A stretch of DNA of 64,000 nt from Sediminibacterium sp. (GTDB lineage: Bacteria > Bacteroidota > Bacteroidia > Chitinophagales > Chitinophagaceae), in contig JAFWCB010000005.1 in the NCBI GenBank assembly GCA_017537025.1, positions 124,001-188,000 of the forward strand, read 5' to 3'. Both the position numbers and the translations under genes were made by a program. The notes beneath the pieces are model-generated. The model saw only the letters and a list, made by a program, of their open reading frames with translations, searched no databases and had not been told where the DNA came from. Of this stretch, positions 36,775 to 47,269 are shown one piece after another (positions within the stretch are counted from its first letter, which is position 1; each line of letters opens with the position of its first letter).

Positions 36775-37433
36775 TATTTAGTAATCACTACTAACAAATG
36801 TGTAGCTAGAAAACTCTTAAATAAACCCAAAGTGGCTTTGTTAATATAATGACTGATAGACCTATCTTGAATTACATAATTACTTTCTGCAGCAATCACA
36901 TTATGCATAGTTAGATTACTCACGATTGAAGGTAAAGTAAAAAATCTCAGATGTGTATAATCTAATATACCCCAAGACGCATAATCCCATCGATTAAAGA
37001 AAACTAGTTGTTTTAGTGTTTTCCAGTAACGAATATTGGGAACAGTAATTATAATTCTCCCGTTTTGTTTCAGCCTCTGACGAACTTTTTCTAATAATGA
37101 GAAAGGATCAACTAGATGCTCAACCACATCGCCAAAAATTATATAGTCAAACTCTGTAAAATCATCAGGCAGATCTATTAACTCAATATTACCATATATA
37201 ACTTTTGTAAGATTTTCTTGAGCGATTTCAGCAACTTTTCTATTTATTTCAACTCCGTAAACAATAGCATCCTGTGTTCGTATAAAATAATTCCCAAGAG
37301 AACCTGTTCCACAACCTATATCCAGAATTTTAACTCCCTTCTCTTGTATTTTATTTTTGAATATTTGACGCTCCAAGGAGAAGTAATCCATTTCCTTACT
37401 TTCATATAATTTTTCAACAACATCAACACTCAT
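36774..37433 (-). CDS. Class I SAM-dependent methyltransferase
   Basis: A 219-residue methyltransferase with motif I ILDIGCGTGSLG (36-47), VYGVEI as the motif II strand, FDYIIFGDVVEHLVDP for motif IV, and RIIITVPNIRYW. The C-terminal third includes WGILDYTHLRFFT, often seen in methyltransferases of O-antigen and capsule clusters. It probably methylates a sugar or lipid-linked intermediate of polysaccharide B. It overlaps the upstream GT2 by 11 bp. Confidence 0.85.
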   Translation of the reverse strand: MSVDVVEKLYESKEMDYFSLERQIFKNKIQEKGVKILDIGCGTGSLGNYFIRTQDAIVYGVEINRKVAEIAQENLTKVIYGNIELIDLPDDFTEFDYIIFGDVVEHLVDPFSLLEKVRQRLKQNGRIIITVPNIRYWKTLKQLVFFNRWDYASWGILDYTHLRFFTLPSIVSNLTMHNVIAAESNYVIQDRSISHYINKATLGLFKSFLATHLLVVITK

Positions 37434-38301
37434 TGTATTTGTTTTTAATATTCCAATAAATACTTTTCAGTAAAAGAAAGTTATTTCGAATAAAACCCGA
37501 TCTAACAATTCTTATATATGAAGGATCATGCTTTCTTCGTAGAAAAGGATTATATATCTGATTTAATAAAGATAAAATAGTTTTTATAACTCCCCAGCAA
37601 CTTAGGTTTTTAAAAGCAAATAATATTGCGTTTCTATAAGCAAGCCAAGAATTATTGCCCTTAACTTCTCCACTACCTTCTGAGATATGTAGTAGAGATA
37701 AACCACAATTTAATATTTGAAAACCTTTATTTTTTATACGGTAAAAAAGATCTATTTCTTCTCCGTACATAAAATATTCTTCATCGAAAAAACCAACTTT
37801 GTCCAGTACAGCACTATTTAGGATATAAAAAAAACCGGGAACATTTGTTGCAATTTCCCAGTTAATATTCTGCTCTAAAGCAGTGAAATTTTGAAGACTA
37901 AAGTCGCTATATAAGATTTCCCTAAAACCAATTATGCCGATATCAGAGAAACGGTTTATCAAAATGTTGTAGGTTAAGAAAATCCCAGAAAAATTTTCTA
38001 CAAACCCTTTGCTAAGTCTAATATCGTTATTAGCAATAATAAAAAATTCATACGACTTATCACTTTGCTTAAGAAAATACAGAGCACTATTCGCATTTGC
38101 TGCATACCCCCTATTGGGCCCTCTATTAACTATATAGTTAATACCTAGTGTATCCAAAAAAGATAAAGAATTGTCTTTAGAATTATCGTCCGCAACTATT
38201 AAATCAAGATTATTGATTTTGGCAAAGTCAATGACTTCATAGATAAACTTGGACAGAAACTTATACCCGTTATAATTAACTATGACATAACACCCTTTCA
38301 T
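37423..38301 (-). CDS. Glycosyltransferase family 2
   Basis: A 292-residue GT-A enzyme: GCYVIVNYNGYKFLSKFI, VADDNSKDNS, NRGPNRGYAANANSAL, IIANNDIRLSKGF (metal-binding region), and YFMYGEEIDLFYRIKNKGF followed by LHISEGSGE. The last two blocks match rhamnosyltransferase-like GT2 proteins. It overlaps the upstream GT11 gene by 4 nt. Donor unknown. Confidence 0.88.
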   Translation of the reverse strand: MKGCYVIVNYNGYKFLSKFIYEVIDFAKINNLDLIVADDNSKDNSLSFLDTLGINYIVNRGPNRGYAANANSALYFLKQSDKSYEFFIIANNDIRLSKGFVENFSGIFLTYNILINRFSDIGIIGFREILYSDFSLQNFTALEQNINWEIATNVPGFFYILNSAVLDKVGFFDEEYFMYGEEIDLFYRIKNKGFQILNCGLSLLHISEGSGEVKGNNSWLAYRNAILFAFKNLSCWGVIKTILSLLNQIYNPFLRRKHDPSYIRIVRSGFIRNNFLLLKSIYWNIKNKYNEC

Positions 38302-39158
38302 CCTTTAACTAATAACCATGAATTAGGATAAAAAGCGTCTATAACACCAATATCAGTTCTATCGGGAGCCAATACCATTCCATCGCTCTCAATACCCGCT
38401 AAATAGGCAGCCCACCAACTATATGAGCTATTTGCAATGATAAAATTCTTACAAAGCGACATTAAGGTAAATTCCATTAATTCATTCATTTCAGAGGTAG
38501 AAACAATATAATTATTCTGTGTGTTAAATTTTCCCAGATTACTATTTAACCACTCAATGTCATCACAGAAAAAGAAAAAATAAGGGCTTATAAGACTCTT
38601 TTTGATAAGTCCGATACTTTTGTGATAATAATCCATGTCTAGAATATTAGTATAATCTCTTCGTCTAATGTGAATAGCAACGGAGTTGGACTTTCTAATT
38701 AAACCTTCAAGCCGAATGTAATAATCTGAATGTGGGATTTTAAACTTTAAATGTGTTTTGATTTCAAATCTCGACTGATAAAAATATTCATATGACTGAA
38801 AATACCCTTCGATAAAGACTATTCTTACTTTAGAAAAATCTTGAGAATACCAACTTACCCTTTGTTTATTATCAAGCTCTATTAGGAATTTAACACCTAA
38901 TTTTTCACTAATGTCATGTGACAGTATTTTACATAAGTAAAAAGTGATAATTTCATATACTTTAATAAATCTATAATCAGATTTACATACTAATTTATTA
39001 AACACAGGTTTTCGTCCATACGAATCTTTATAAAATCCTGTTTTATCGTCCAATATTAGTTTCGAACTTAATTTTCTTGAAAGTTCATATGCAAATGAAT
39101 AAATGAATAGTTGATTACCGAGTCCTCCTTTTATTCTCGCAATAACTTTTCTAGCCAT
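38298..39158 (-). CDS. Glycosyltransferase family 11 (alpha-1,2-fucosyltransferase-like)
   Basis: A 286-residue GT11 protein: IKGGLGNQLFIYSFAYELS at the N-terminus, VAIHIRRRDY (the HxRRxD donor-binding motif), FFFFCDDIEWLNSNLG and FIIANSSYSWWAAYL. GT11 enzymes usually transfer L-fucose from GDP-L-fucose in alpha-1,2 linkage. That fits the gmd and fcl genes of this locus, although fcl is frameshifted in this sequence. It overlaps the next upstream gene by 8 bp. Confidence 0.9.
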   Translation of the reverse strand: MARKVIARIKGGLGNQLFIYSFAYELSRKLSSKLILDDKTGFYKDSYGRKPVFNKLVCKSDYRFIKVYEIITFYLCKILSHDISEKLGVKFLIELDNKQRVSWYSQDFSKVRIVFIEGYFQSYEYFYQSRFEIKTHLKFKIPHSDYYIRLEGLIRKSNSVAIHIRRRDYTNILDMDYYHKSIGLIKKSLISPYFFFFCDDIEWLNSNLGKFNTQNNYIVSTSEMNELMEFTLMSLCKNFIIANSSYSWWAAYLAGIESDGMVLAPDRTDIGVIDAFYPNSWLLVKG

Positions 39159-40068
39159 TAAATATGATAGATTTAATATTATTTCTTAAGATAAAACCGT
39201 ACCAAAGTGCTTGAAGAAAGATAATCCAACTTCTAAAGTGACGGATCGGATTAATTATATTCTTTTTTCTAAAGGGGCCAACTCTCAATACAGCATACAA
39301 AGTTTTAAAAAATCCAAAAGCAAAAGGATGCCTACACAAAAAAAGCGTATAACTCATAAGCCGAACACGTTCATTATAAACTTGACTACCTGTGAACCTC
39401 AACCCACCAGATGGACTTTTTAAATGTAGAACCAATGCTTCAGGATTGAATACTGTTAAATATCCCTCTTTAGTAACTCTAAGACCTAAATCAGCATCTT
39501 CATAGTAGCCTCCTGCAAAATTCTCATCAAAACCATTTACAGATATCAATGCCATCTTTAAAAAGCTTTGATTACATGTTATAGCAGGACCATTAAAGCC
39601 TACAATAACATTATCAATTCCATGCATAAAATTTTCCGTACCAATATGGGGTTCACAAATACTTAAGGCATCTTCAGGATAATTAGGTAACCTATGATAA
39701 ATATGACCAGTGACTGATCCAATTTTTTCATTTATATAAGAGTTTATATGTGCTTCCAAACATTTTTTACCAAGTAATACATCATCATCTATAAATAATA
39801 CTATATCGGATTTCGCTTTCAAAATTATTGTATTTCTTGCACGCGAAACATGGGGCACATCTTGAATATAATATTTTACAAGAGGACTCAAATTAGAAAA
39901 ATAACTTTGTTGCTCACTCCTTATCAAGACATCAGTTGTCTGATCTATAATAATAATCTCTGCTACTTTTTCATTATTGAAAGAAAGAATATTTCCAACT
40001 GTCTCTCTTAAGACCTTGGGCCTGTTAAAAGATGCTATACCAATTGTAAGAGATTTATTTGAATCCAA
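39151..40068 (-). CDS. Glycosyltransferase family 2
   Basis: A 305-residue GT-A enzyme: TIGIASFNRPKVLRETV, IIIDQTTD, VSRARNTIILKAKSDIVLFI leading to DDDVLLGKKC (the DxD site), GFDENFAGGYYEDADLGLRV, and a C-terminal basic hydrophobic stretch that may associate with the membrane. It overlaps the polymerase gene by 14 bp. It probably extends repeat unit B; the sugar is unknown. Confidence 0.88.
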   Translation of the reverse strand: MDSNKSLTIGIASFNRPKVLRETVGNILSFNNEKVAEIIIIDQTTDVLIRSEQQSYFSNLSPLVKYYIQDVPHVSRARNTIILKAKSDIVLFIDDDVLLGKKCLEAHINSYINEKIGSVTGHIYHRLPNYPEDALSICEPHIGTENFMHGIDNVIVGFNGPAITCNQSFLKMALISVNGFDENFAGGYYEDADLGLRVTKEGYLTVFNPEALVLHLKSPSGGLRFTGSQVYNERVRLMSYTLFLCRHPFAFGFFKTLYAVLRVGPFRKKNIINPIRHFRSWIIFLQALWYGFILRNNIKSIIFNG

Positions 40069-41422
40069 TATTTTTTATTTTATGTAATACAATAAAAGAA
40101 AAAAGCACAACTCCAAGCGGAAAAAATTGTGTTTTAGACATTATAATAGCTTCTGCCATCCAGATTTTGGGCAAAAACCAAAAAGGTTTGAACGAAAGTA
40201 ACCAGAAAGCTTGACCCAATAATTCATAGCCCTTTGAAAGAAAATATATAGAGAAACTAAAAATTGAAGCAACAAAGCTAAACAGGAAAACACCAAAAAA
40301 ACCAAACTGCCAATAATAATGCCCAGAGACATAAAAGTCAGTCATATTATGATTATCGCCGGTTATTTCATTGTAACAGGCATACATACCCATTGTTTTT
40401 TCAGTGCCATCTAGAGAGCCCGAAACAGGTTTGTCATCACCAATAATCTGCCTTGGCATAAAAGCCTTAATTGTATTACTTTCAATTTTTAGTTGGGCTA
40501 TATAACCGTTATTATACATCCTCAGAAACCCTACTGCAAACATACTTGCTGCCCCATACCTAAACTCAACATCATTAATAAAACTGGATTCTACAGCCTC
40601 GAAGTCAGTTTCATTAATAATTTCACCATTGATAAAATCATTAATGAAATTTATATAACTCATTGGATTTTGCAAATCGAGTGATTTATTCGCCACACTT
40701 ATTGCAAAAGCATATTTTAATGGACCCAACTTTGTTTGTACAAAGTATAATAACGTTACTGGGATGAATGCATACAAAATATATTTCTTAATAGTTTTAG
40801 CGTTTAATTCAATGATTGAAAGTATGACTAAAAGAACCAATATGCCTACAATTGCCCCACGAAGACCGGCAATCATATTAATTAAGAATGTAAGAATAAT
40901 ATTAGTTAAACCAATAGCTAAATTGTAATTATTACGATTTTTAATCCCCCATATGGTTAGTATTACTGAACTAATTGGACCAATTGCAATAAGAAGCGGA
41001 TTTATGAACCAGAAGAAGGAATTAAAAATCCCTGGAATTACATAACTAATAGAAGACAAAAGAGATAATGTAGTAAGGATGTATATTTCGTTACTCTTTA
41101 AGCTTTTTGAGGGGGCGCCGAAAGCTATAATTCTTCTAAGTATTAAAAATACAGCTAAATAAACTATATTAGACGAAAATTCTATTAATGTGATATAAAA
41201 TAATTCGTAATCTTTAACTCCATACTCTCTATTAACAGCGCCATTTGATAAGATTCTTAAAACATCTACAAGAATGCCATGAAATAAGCATTTATATATC
41301 AAGACTGAATAAAAGAGCTGAAGTAATTTTGAGTCTCTCCCATGGCTCTTTTCCTTAATTACTAAGAAAACAAGGAGAGACAAATAAGAAGAGTTTATTA
41401 GTAAATTAAGTAAGTAATACAC
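40055..41422 (-). CDS. Oligosaccharide repeat-unit polymerase (Wzy-like, locus B)
   Basis: A 455-residue polytopic membrane protein with about ten to twelve hydrophobic segments and a large loop (about 250-370) containing FMPRQIIGDDKPVSG and NMTDFYVSGHYYWQFGF, in the style of EpsG/Wzy polymerases. It has little primary conservation, as is usual for Wzy, so the call rests on topology and position between Wzx/FkbM and the GTs. It is the only polymerase candidate in locus B. Confidence 0.8.
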   Translation of the reverse strand: MYYLLNLLINSSYLSLLVFLVIKEKSHGRDSKLLQLFYSVLIYKCLFHGILVDVLRILSNGAVNREYGVKDYELFYITLIEFSSNIVYLAVFLILRRIIAFGAPSKSLKSNEIYILTTLSLLSSISYVIPGIFNSFFWFINPLLIAIGPISSVILTIWGIKNRNNYNLAIGLTNIILTFLINMIAGLRGAIVGILVLLVILSIIELNAKTIKKYILYAFIPVTLLYFVQTKLGPLKYAFAISVANKSLDLQNPMSYINFINDFINGEIINETDFEAVESSFINDVEFRYGAASMFAVGFLRMYNNGYIAQLKIESNTIKAFMPRQIIGDDKPVSGSLDGTEKTMGMYACYNEITGDNHNMTDFYVSGHYYWQFGFFGVFLFSFVASIFSFSIYFLSKGYELLGQAFWLLSFKPFWFLPKIWMAEAIIMSKTQFFPLGVVLFSFIVLHKIKNIGFK

Positions 41423-41436
41423 TTTTAAAAAATATC

Positions 41437-42159
41437 TTACCTTAAAGTATTAGCAAAATCAGCCTCACAAAGGATTATACTAAAGTAAAGCTTAGACACT
41501 ACCGTGTAACCTTTATCTTGCAAATAACTAACTGCTTTTGATCTTACTGAATCATCAAGCAAAAAGCTTTGAACCTCTAGGACAATAACTTTAGGTCTAA
41601 ACTTATCCCAATTGTTTGTCAAAAGAACCTCAAGTTCATATCCCTCCACATCAATTGACATAAAATCTATATTCTGACCTTGAGCCAGATACCTATTAAA
41701 AATATTATCAAGTCGATCGCCTTTTACTTTTATACTTTTTATAATTCGATATGGAGCTTTAGTGGACCACAAATCGGCATTTTCTTTTGAAAAAGTATTT
41801 AACGCTGGTTCGTTGAAAACATAATACTCAATGGAATTAGTATCATTAGTAATTGCACATTCTAAATTCAAATCGCGCCTCCTTACTAAATTAAATTTCC
41901 TCATTGATCCTGGCATTGCATCTATGTTAATACCTTTCCAACCTTTTTTATAGAACTTATATGTATTTGATAGGCGTTTTGGATGATGAGCACCAATATC
42001 AACATAAAAACCTCTCTTTATATGGCCCAAAACTCTATCAAGTATAATATCTTCACCTTCTTGCGAGTAAGACCTATTTAAAAAAAGGAAATCCCATAAA
42101 AATATCTCCCTAAAATAGTGTAATGCAAGATTGAAGTAATACTCAATTTTTTTTGCCAT
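41437..42159 (-). CDS. FkbM family methyltransferase
   Basis: A 240-residue methyltransferase: SQEGEDIILDRVLG, GFYVDIGAHHPKRLSNTYKF (SAM motif I in FkbM form), GWKGINIDAMPGS and IDFMSIDVEGYELEVLL. FkbM proteins O-methylate sugars and polyketides; here sugar methylation of polysaccharide B is likely. It overlaps the flippase gene by 17 bp. Confidence 0.9.
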   Translation of the reverse strand: MAKKIEYYFNLALHYFREIFLWDFLFLNRSYSQEGEDIILDRVLGHIKRGFYVDIGAHHPKRLSNTYKFYKKGWKGINIDAMPGSMRKFNLVRRRDLNLECAITNDTNSIEYYVFNEPALNTFSKENADLWSTKAPYRIIKSIKVKGDRLDNIFNRYLAQGQNIDFMSIDVEGYELEVLLTNNWDKFRPKVIVLEVQSFLLDDSVRSKAVSYLQDKGYTVVSKLYFSIILCEADFANTLR

Positions 42160-43474
42160 TTAAAAAGGCTTTTAATTTAATGATAAATTGTAATGAAAAA
42201 AACAGACGATTAATTTGTCTATATTCACATCGTAACGGCTTGAACAACAGACCAGAAAAATGAGCAGCTATAGAGTAAGATACCACTGTTGCTATAGCAG
42301 ACCCCATAATTCCAATTACAGGAAGCAATATAGCATTTAGCAATATGTTAAATATCGCACCCAAAATTGTACATATTAGATAAAGCCTATTGAGCCCTTT
42401 TGAAATCATGTAAGAATTTCTTGCTACACCAATTGAAACAAATAATAATGCAAAAACCGAAATTCTAAGCACTTCTGACGCCTTATCAAATTCTTGCCCA
42501 TACAAAAAGTTAACTATGAATTTTGAGAAGATTAGATAACTTATAATAACAACAAATGAGAAAAACAACATTATAGAATACAAGAGATCGAGATTCTTCC
42601 TAAACTCATTTTTGTTATCTCTACTCTCATGAAGCTTAGGAAAAAAAGATGTTTGCAAAACCAAAGGCAAAAAATACCATATCTCAGTTAAACGAACTGC
42701 AACAGCAAAAATACCAGATTCTCTGCTGCCAAGATAGTTTCGGATCATGATTTGATCTACCTTCATATAAACACCAATCATAAGACCACTAAAAAAAAAA
42801 GGTAATGAGTCTGAAAGTATTGATTTTGCGAGGAGCTTATTAACTTTAAACTCTTTCGTTATTCCATAATCTCTCTTGTACGAATAAACAAGTAAAGCTC
42901 CTAATATTATTACTTCGAGAGAATAAGTTGCTACAATTAAATAGGCTCCTAGGTTAAAATATATCACTACAACCTTTGCTATTGTTGAGGTTATAAGTGA
43001 AATATTATTTAATCTAGCAACAACAAAGGATTTAGTTTCTGACTCATACACGTAAGTAAAAAACTTAACAAATTCAATTAGAAAAATGATTGAACTTATT
43101 AATGACATTTTAATGAGCTCAATGTCATTAGAATGTATGATAACAACCAGAATATTTTGAACCAAAAATGCTATTACTCCTGCAACACCTACAATGGCCA
43201 TGGAAGTACCCAAAATCAACTCTCGTTGTTGCTTAAACTCTATTAATTTTTTCGTTATTATAGCTTGTATACCAAGTCCTGAGAAAGTAGAAATTATTCC
43301 TGTTAATGAAAGTATATATGAAAAATTTCCAAATTTTTCTACACCCAGATACCGCACAATCCATACAGAAATAAATACATTAACTCCATACTTTAAAATC
43401 TGACTTACAGATAATGAAAAAATGCTTCGAACGATTTTATTAGACAAAATAGAATTAAACAAATAATGTCTCAA
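42143..43474 (-). CDS. Wzx-type flippase (locus B)
   Basis: A 443-residue membrane protein with about 12-14 hydrophobic segments and the polysaccharide-flippase pattern (SLSVSQILKYGVNVFISVWI, VRYLGVEKFGNFSY, FFFSGLMIGVYMKVDQIMIR, YLGSRESGIFAVAVRLTE). It exports lipid-linked repeat unit B. It is a different subgroup from the locus A Wzx at 13781. The start overlaps the 3' end of fcl by 4 nt. Confidence 0.9.
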   Translation of the reverse strand: MRHYLFNSILSNKIVRSIFSLSVSQILKYGVNVFISVWIVRYLGVEKFGNFSYILSLTGIISTFSGLGIQAIITKKLIEFKQQRELILGTSMAIVGVAGVIAFLVQNILVVIIHSNDIELIKMSLISSIIFLIEFVKFFTYVYESETKSFVVARLNNISLITSTIAKVVVIYFNLGAYLIVATYSLEVIILGALLVYSYKRDYGITKEFKVNKLLAKSILSDSLPFFFSGLMIGVYMKVDQIMIRNYLGSRESGIFAVAVRLTEIWYFLPLVLQTSFFPKLHESRDNKNEFRKNLDLLYSIMLFFSFVVIISYLIFSKFIVNFLYGQEFDKASEVLRISVFALLFVSIGVARNSYMISKGLNRLYLICTILGAIFNILLNAILLPVIGIMGSAIATVVSYSIAAHFSGLLFKPLRCEYRQINRLFFSLQFIIKLKAFLNGKKN

Positions 43475-44399
43475 ATAAAAATAGTTTTAATACTATCATA
43501 AACTGAACTAACACCACTTTTTAATGATATTTCAGCTTTCCAGCCGAAGCTGTTGATCTTACTTACATCCATTAACTTCCTTGGTGTACCATCTGGCTTG
43601 TCGGTATTCCAACGGATACTGCCTGTATACCCAACGATACCTTGTATCAACTCAGCCAATTCCTTGATCATTACATCTTCGCCCGTACCAATATTCACTA
43701 ACCCCTTCTCACTGTAATGTTCCATCAGGTGCAAACAAGCTGTGGCCAGATCATCTACATGCAGGAACTCTCTTCTCGGACTGCCCGTACCCCATAATTC
43801 TACTTCGGGTAAATTGTTGCGCTTGGCTGTGATGAACTTGCGCAGCATGGCTGGCAATACATGGCTTTTCTCTAAGTCGTAATTGTCATTGGGACCGTAC
43901 AAATTCGTGGGCATCGCTGAGATAAAATTCCAACCATATTGAGCGCGATAGCTGTCGCACAACTCAATACCTGCAATCTTAGCCACTGCGTAAGGCTGAT
44001 TCGTGTGTTCTAAATAACCACTGAGCAAGTATTCTTCCTTCAGTGGCTGAGGTGCCAGTTTAGGATAGATACAAGAGGAACCAAGGAACAATATTTCTTA
44101 ACACCATTTACATAACTGTGGTGGATGATATTACTCTCCATCATCAGGTTATCATAGATAAACTCTGCACGGTAGGTATTATTCGCCACAATACCGCCCA
44201 CTTTGGCTGCAGCCAGAAAAACATAATCCGGCTTTTCTTGTGCAAAGAAGTCGGCTACTGCCTGCTGGTTACGCAGGTCTAACTCCTTGGATGTTCTGGT
44301 AACAATATTGCTATAGCCTTCCTGCTCCAGTTTGCGCACCAATGCGCTTCCTACCATTCCTCGGTGTCCGGCGATATAAATTTTAGCTGTCTTTTCCAT
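43471..44399 (-). pseudogene. fcl: GDP-L-fucose synthase, split by a -1 frameshift
   Basis: Converts GDP-4-keto-6-deoxymannose to GDP-L-fucose by C3/C5 epimerisation and 4-reduction. The N-terminal part (start 44399, [18 protein letters not shown], about 102 correct residues) and the C-terminal part (from about 44094, [37 protein letters not shown]) are in different frames. Adding one T to the TTT at 44094-44096 (one A on the coding strand) restores [14 protein letters not shown] and a full-length protein of about 309 residues. It may be a sequencing or assembly error in a short homopolymer or a real mutation. Everything else, including the catalytic Cys/Tyr/Lys regions, looks intact. Confidence 0.88.
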
Positions 44400-44402
44400 T
44401 TG

Positions 44403-44440
44403 ATGTTTTAGCTATGGCCTATCAACCATGAGCCATTACC
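44403..44440. repeat. Short word array (ATGGCC/ACCATG type) between fcl and gmd
   Basis: The 43-bp gap has CTATGGCCTATCAACCATGA and GCCATTACCCATTATTC, degenerate words resembling those at 19026-19080. Evidence is thin because the array is short. Confidence 0.4.
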
Positions 44441-44442
44441 CA

Positions 44443-45552
44443 TTATTCAAATTCATTCTTAATCTGGTACCCGCTCTCTTTTAGCAACTGCTCTTTCTTG
44501 AACAGTTCTGTATCACTTGCCACCATTTCCTTCACCATAGAAGCCAGCGTGTATTTTGGCTTCCAGCCTAGCTTGGTTTGGGCCTTGGTTGGGTCGCCGA
44601 TTAAGAGGTCCACTTCTGTAGGACGGTAATACCTTGGATCTACTTTCACTACTTCCTGTCCAATCTTGATCTTATCATTACCACCATTATTCACTACAAC
44701 ACCTACTTCTGCTTCGCCTGTTCTTTTGAATTCCAGCTCCACGCCTACTTCTGTAAAAGCCATGTGTACAAAATCGCGGATATATGTAGTTATACCTGTT
44801 GCTACCACAAAGTCTTCTGCTGTATCCTGCTGCAGCATTAACCACATCGCTTCTACATAATCCTTGGCATGGCCCCAGTCGCGCTGTGCATCCAGGTTAC
44901 CTAAGAAAATGGTTTGCTGCAAGCCCAACGCAATCTTAGCTACACCACGGGTGATTTTTCTGGTCACAAAAGTTTCCCCGCGGATCGGTGATTCGTGGTT
45001 GAACAAAATACCATTGCAGGCATACATATTGTATGCTTCGCGGTAGTTTACCGTAATCCAGTAGGCATAAAGCTTGGCTACTGCGTACGGACTTCTTGGA
45101 TAAAATGGCGTAGTCTCACTCTGTGGAACAGCTTGTACCAAACCATATAACTCAGACGTAGATGCCTGATAGAATTTGGTTTTCTTGGTGAGTCCGAGTA
45201 GACGAATCGCTTCCAATATTCTCACTGCACCAATACCATCGGCATTGGCCGTGTATTCCGGTGTTTCAAAACTCACATGCACATGGCTCATGGCTGCCAG
45301 GTTATAAATCTCATCCGGCTGTACTTCCTGGATGATGCGTATAAGGTTGGTACTATCCGTTAAATCACCATAATGCAAATGCAGGTGTCTGTCTTCAATA
45401 TGCGGATCTTCATAAAAATGATCGATACGCTGGGTATTGAACAAAGAACTTCTACGCTTGATGCCATGCACCTGATAGCCCTTCTTCAACAACAATTCGG
45501 CCAAGTAAGCCCCGTCCTGACCCGTAATACCCGTGATTAATGCTTTCTTCAT
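44443..45552 (-). CDS. gmd: GDP-mannose 4,6-dehydratase
   Basis: Makes GDP-4-keto-6-deoxy-D-mannose, the substrate of fcl. The 369 residues show [14 protein letters not shown] (8-21), the [16 protein letters not shown]-binding loop, [10 protein letters not shown], and the [10 protein letters not shown] catalytic region. [18 protein letters not shown], a strong Gmd signature, is also present. It lies upstream of fcl in the same direction, so GDP-L-fucose (or GDP-D-Rha with another reductase) is the product line. Confidence 0.97.
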   Translation of the reverse strand: MKKALITGITGQDGAYLAELLLKKGYQVHGIKRRSSLFNTQRIDHFYEDPHIEDRHLHLHYGDLTDSTNLIRIIQEVQPDEIYNLAAMSHVHVSFETPEYTANADGIGAVRILEAIRLLGLTKKTKFYQASTSELYGLVQAVPQSETTPFYPRSPYAVAKLYAYWITVNYREAYNMYACNGILFNHESPIRGETFVTRKITRGVAKIALGLQQTIFLGNLDAQRDWGHAKDYVEAMWLMLQQDTAEDFVVATGITTYIRDFVHMAFTEVGVELEFKRTGEAEVGVVVNNGGNDKIKIGQEVVKVDPRYYRPTEVDLLIGDPTKAQTKLGWKPKYTLASMVKEMVASDTELFKKEQLLKESGYQIKNEFE

Positions 45553-45554
45553 GA

Positions 45555-46856
45555 TTAATTTCTTCCAATACTAAAATACTGGTAGCCCAGTGAACGAATC
45601 TTATCTGTATCAAACACATTGCGACCATCGAAGATTACTTTGTGTTTCAGTTTTGCATCTAATTGCTCAAACTCCGGTGTTCTAAACTCACTCCACTCGG
45701 TTGCAATGATCAATGCATCTGCTCCTTCCAATGCACTGTACTGATCTTGAGCATAAACTACTTTGTCACCAATCTGTGCTTCTACGTTTGGCATGGCTTC
45801 CGGATCAAATGCTGTTACTGTGGCACCTGCTTTCGTTAAAGCATCAATCAGGTACAATGCCGGTGCTTCGCGGATATCATCTGTGTTGGGTTTGAATGCC
45901 AATCCCCACAAAGCAAAATGCTTGCCCTTCAAGTCGTTCTTGAAATAAGCTTCAATCTTAGGCATCAGGTGCAGTTTCTGCTTCTCATTCACCACCTCTA
46001 CCGCTTTCAAAATCTTGAAGTCATAATTCACCTCATCAGCAGATTTAATTAAAGCTTGTACATCTTTGGGGAAGCAGCTACCGCCATAACCGATACCGGG
46101 GAATAAGAAACGTTTACCGATGCGTTCATCGCTACCGATACCTCTACGTACCATGTCCACATCAGCACCCAGTTTCTCGCACAATTGCGCGATTTCATTC
46201 ATGAAAGAAATCTTGGTTGCCAAGAATGAGTTAGCTGCGTACTTAGTTAACTCAGCAGATTTTTCATCCATGAAAATGATGGGGTTACCCTGGCGAACAA
46301 ATGGTGCATACAATTCACCCATCAGTTTTCTCGCTCTTTCTGAGTTGGTACCAATTACCACTCTATCGGGCTTCATAAAATCATCCACAGCCACCCCTTC
46401 TCTTAAGAACTCAGGGTTGCTCACCACATCAAACTCACCTTTGTAGTTGGCGGCTACTGCTTTGTGTACCTTCTCTGCTGTACCAACGGGTACTGTACTC
46501 TTATCAACGATGACTTTGTACTCCTTCAGAATCTTACCCAAGTCTGAAGCCACACCTAATACGTATTTCAAGTCAGCAGAGCCATCAGCACCTGGAGGTG
46601 TGGGCAGGGCCAGAAAGATGATCTGAGCATCTTCCACCCCTTCAGCTAGATTGGTCGTAAACTTCAGGCGACCTTCTTTCAGGTTACGCAAGAAAATCTT
46701 CTCTAATCCCGGCTCATAAATCGTGATCTGGCCGTTAGAGAGTTTATTGACTTTGTTGACGTCGATATCCACACAGGTTACCTTATTGCCGGTTTCAGCA
46801 AAACAAGTACCCGTTACCAAGCCCACATATCCAGTTCCGATTACTGCTATTTTCAT
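45555..46856 (-). CDS. ugd: UDP-glucose 6-dehydrogenase
   Basis: A 433-residue NAD-dependent dehydrogenase oxidising UDP-glucose to UDP-glucuronate. The N-terminal [10 protein letters not shown] (7-16), [47 protein letters not shown] (catalytic Cys) and [18 protein letters not shown] are all typical of the UDP-Glc subgroup (TuaD/HasB-like) rather than the WbpA-type enzyme at 51501. It supplies UDP-GlcA for polysaccharide B. It overlaps the next upstream gene by 4 nt. Confidence 0.93.
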   Translation of the reverse strand: MKIAVIGTGYVGLVTGTCFAETGNKVTCVDIDVNKVNKLSNGQITIYEPGLEKIFLRNLKEGRLKFTTNLAEGVEDAQIIFLALPTPPGADGSADLKYVLGVASDLGKILKEYKVIVDKSTVPVGTAEKVHKAVAANYKGEFDVVSNPEFLREGVAVDDFMKPDRVVIGTNSERARKLMGELYAPFVRQGNPIIFMDEKSAELTKYAANSFLATKISFMNEIAQLCEKLGADVDMVRRGIGSDERIGKRFLFPGIGYGGSCFPKDVQALIKSADEVNYDFKILKAVEVVNEKQKLHLMPKIEAYFKNDLKGKHFALWGLAFKPNTDDIREAPALYLIDALTKAGATVTAFDPEAMPNVEAQIGDKVVYAQDQYSALEGADALIIATEWSEFRTPEFEQLDAKLKHKVIFDGRNVFDTDKIRSLGYQYFSIGRN

Positions 46857-47269
46857 ACTCTTTCCTTAATTCTTTTTTTTAGATAGGTAGAACTATAAGG
46901 ATGCTTTCTACCATTATAATGTATACGAATGTTTTGCTCCTCACAATAATTTTTGCCTGTAAAATCTTTTTCTAGATAGTCTTCACCGATTATTCTCACA
47001 TCAATCTTAAATGACTGTAAAATCTCCATCAAATCTGCTTCAGTTGAGTAAGGAAAGATCTCATCCACAAAGCGACAGGATTTTAATTGGATGTATCGCT
47101 CAATGATTGACTGAACTGGCTTATTTTTCTGAGGCCTATCAACGGTAGGGTCTATTTGCAAACCAACAATCAAATAATCACACTGGCTTTTGGCTTCTTC
47201 CAACATTTTCAGATGACCAGCATGTAGCACATCAAAACAACTAAATGTAATCCCTATACTCACTCCCAT
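46853..47269 (-). CDS. Cytidylyltransferase-like protein (TagD/RfaE-domain type)
   Basis: A 138-residue nucleotidyltransferase: FDVLHAGHLKML with HAGH (16-19), VQSIIERYIQLKSCRFVDEI, IIGEDYLEKDFTGK and a C-terminal YSSTYLKKRI corresponding to the ISSTxxK motif. Such proteins activate glycerol-3-P, ethanolamine-P or related small phosphates with CTP. No glycerol-phosphate transferase is recognised nearby, so the substrate is unclear. It overlaps the wzz gene by 10 bp. Confidence 0.82.
   Translation of the reverse strand: MGVSIGITFSCFDVLHAGHLKMLEEAKSQCDYLIVGLQIDPTVDRPQKNKPVQSIIERYIQLKSCRFVDEIFPYSTEADLMEILQSFKIDVRIIGEDYLEKDFTGKNYCEEQNIRIHYNGRKHPYSSTYLKKRIKERV

Noticed and set aside
43471..44399. 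Two separate genes for the two Fcl halves
   Set aside because: The halves are complementary parts of one well-known enzyme, overlap in different frames, and join cleanly with one added base.
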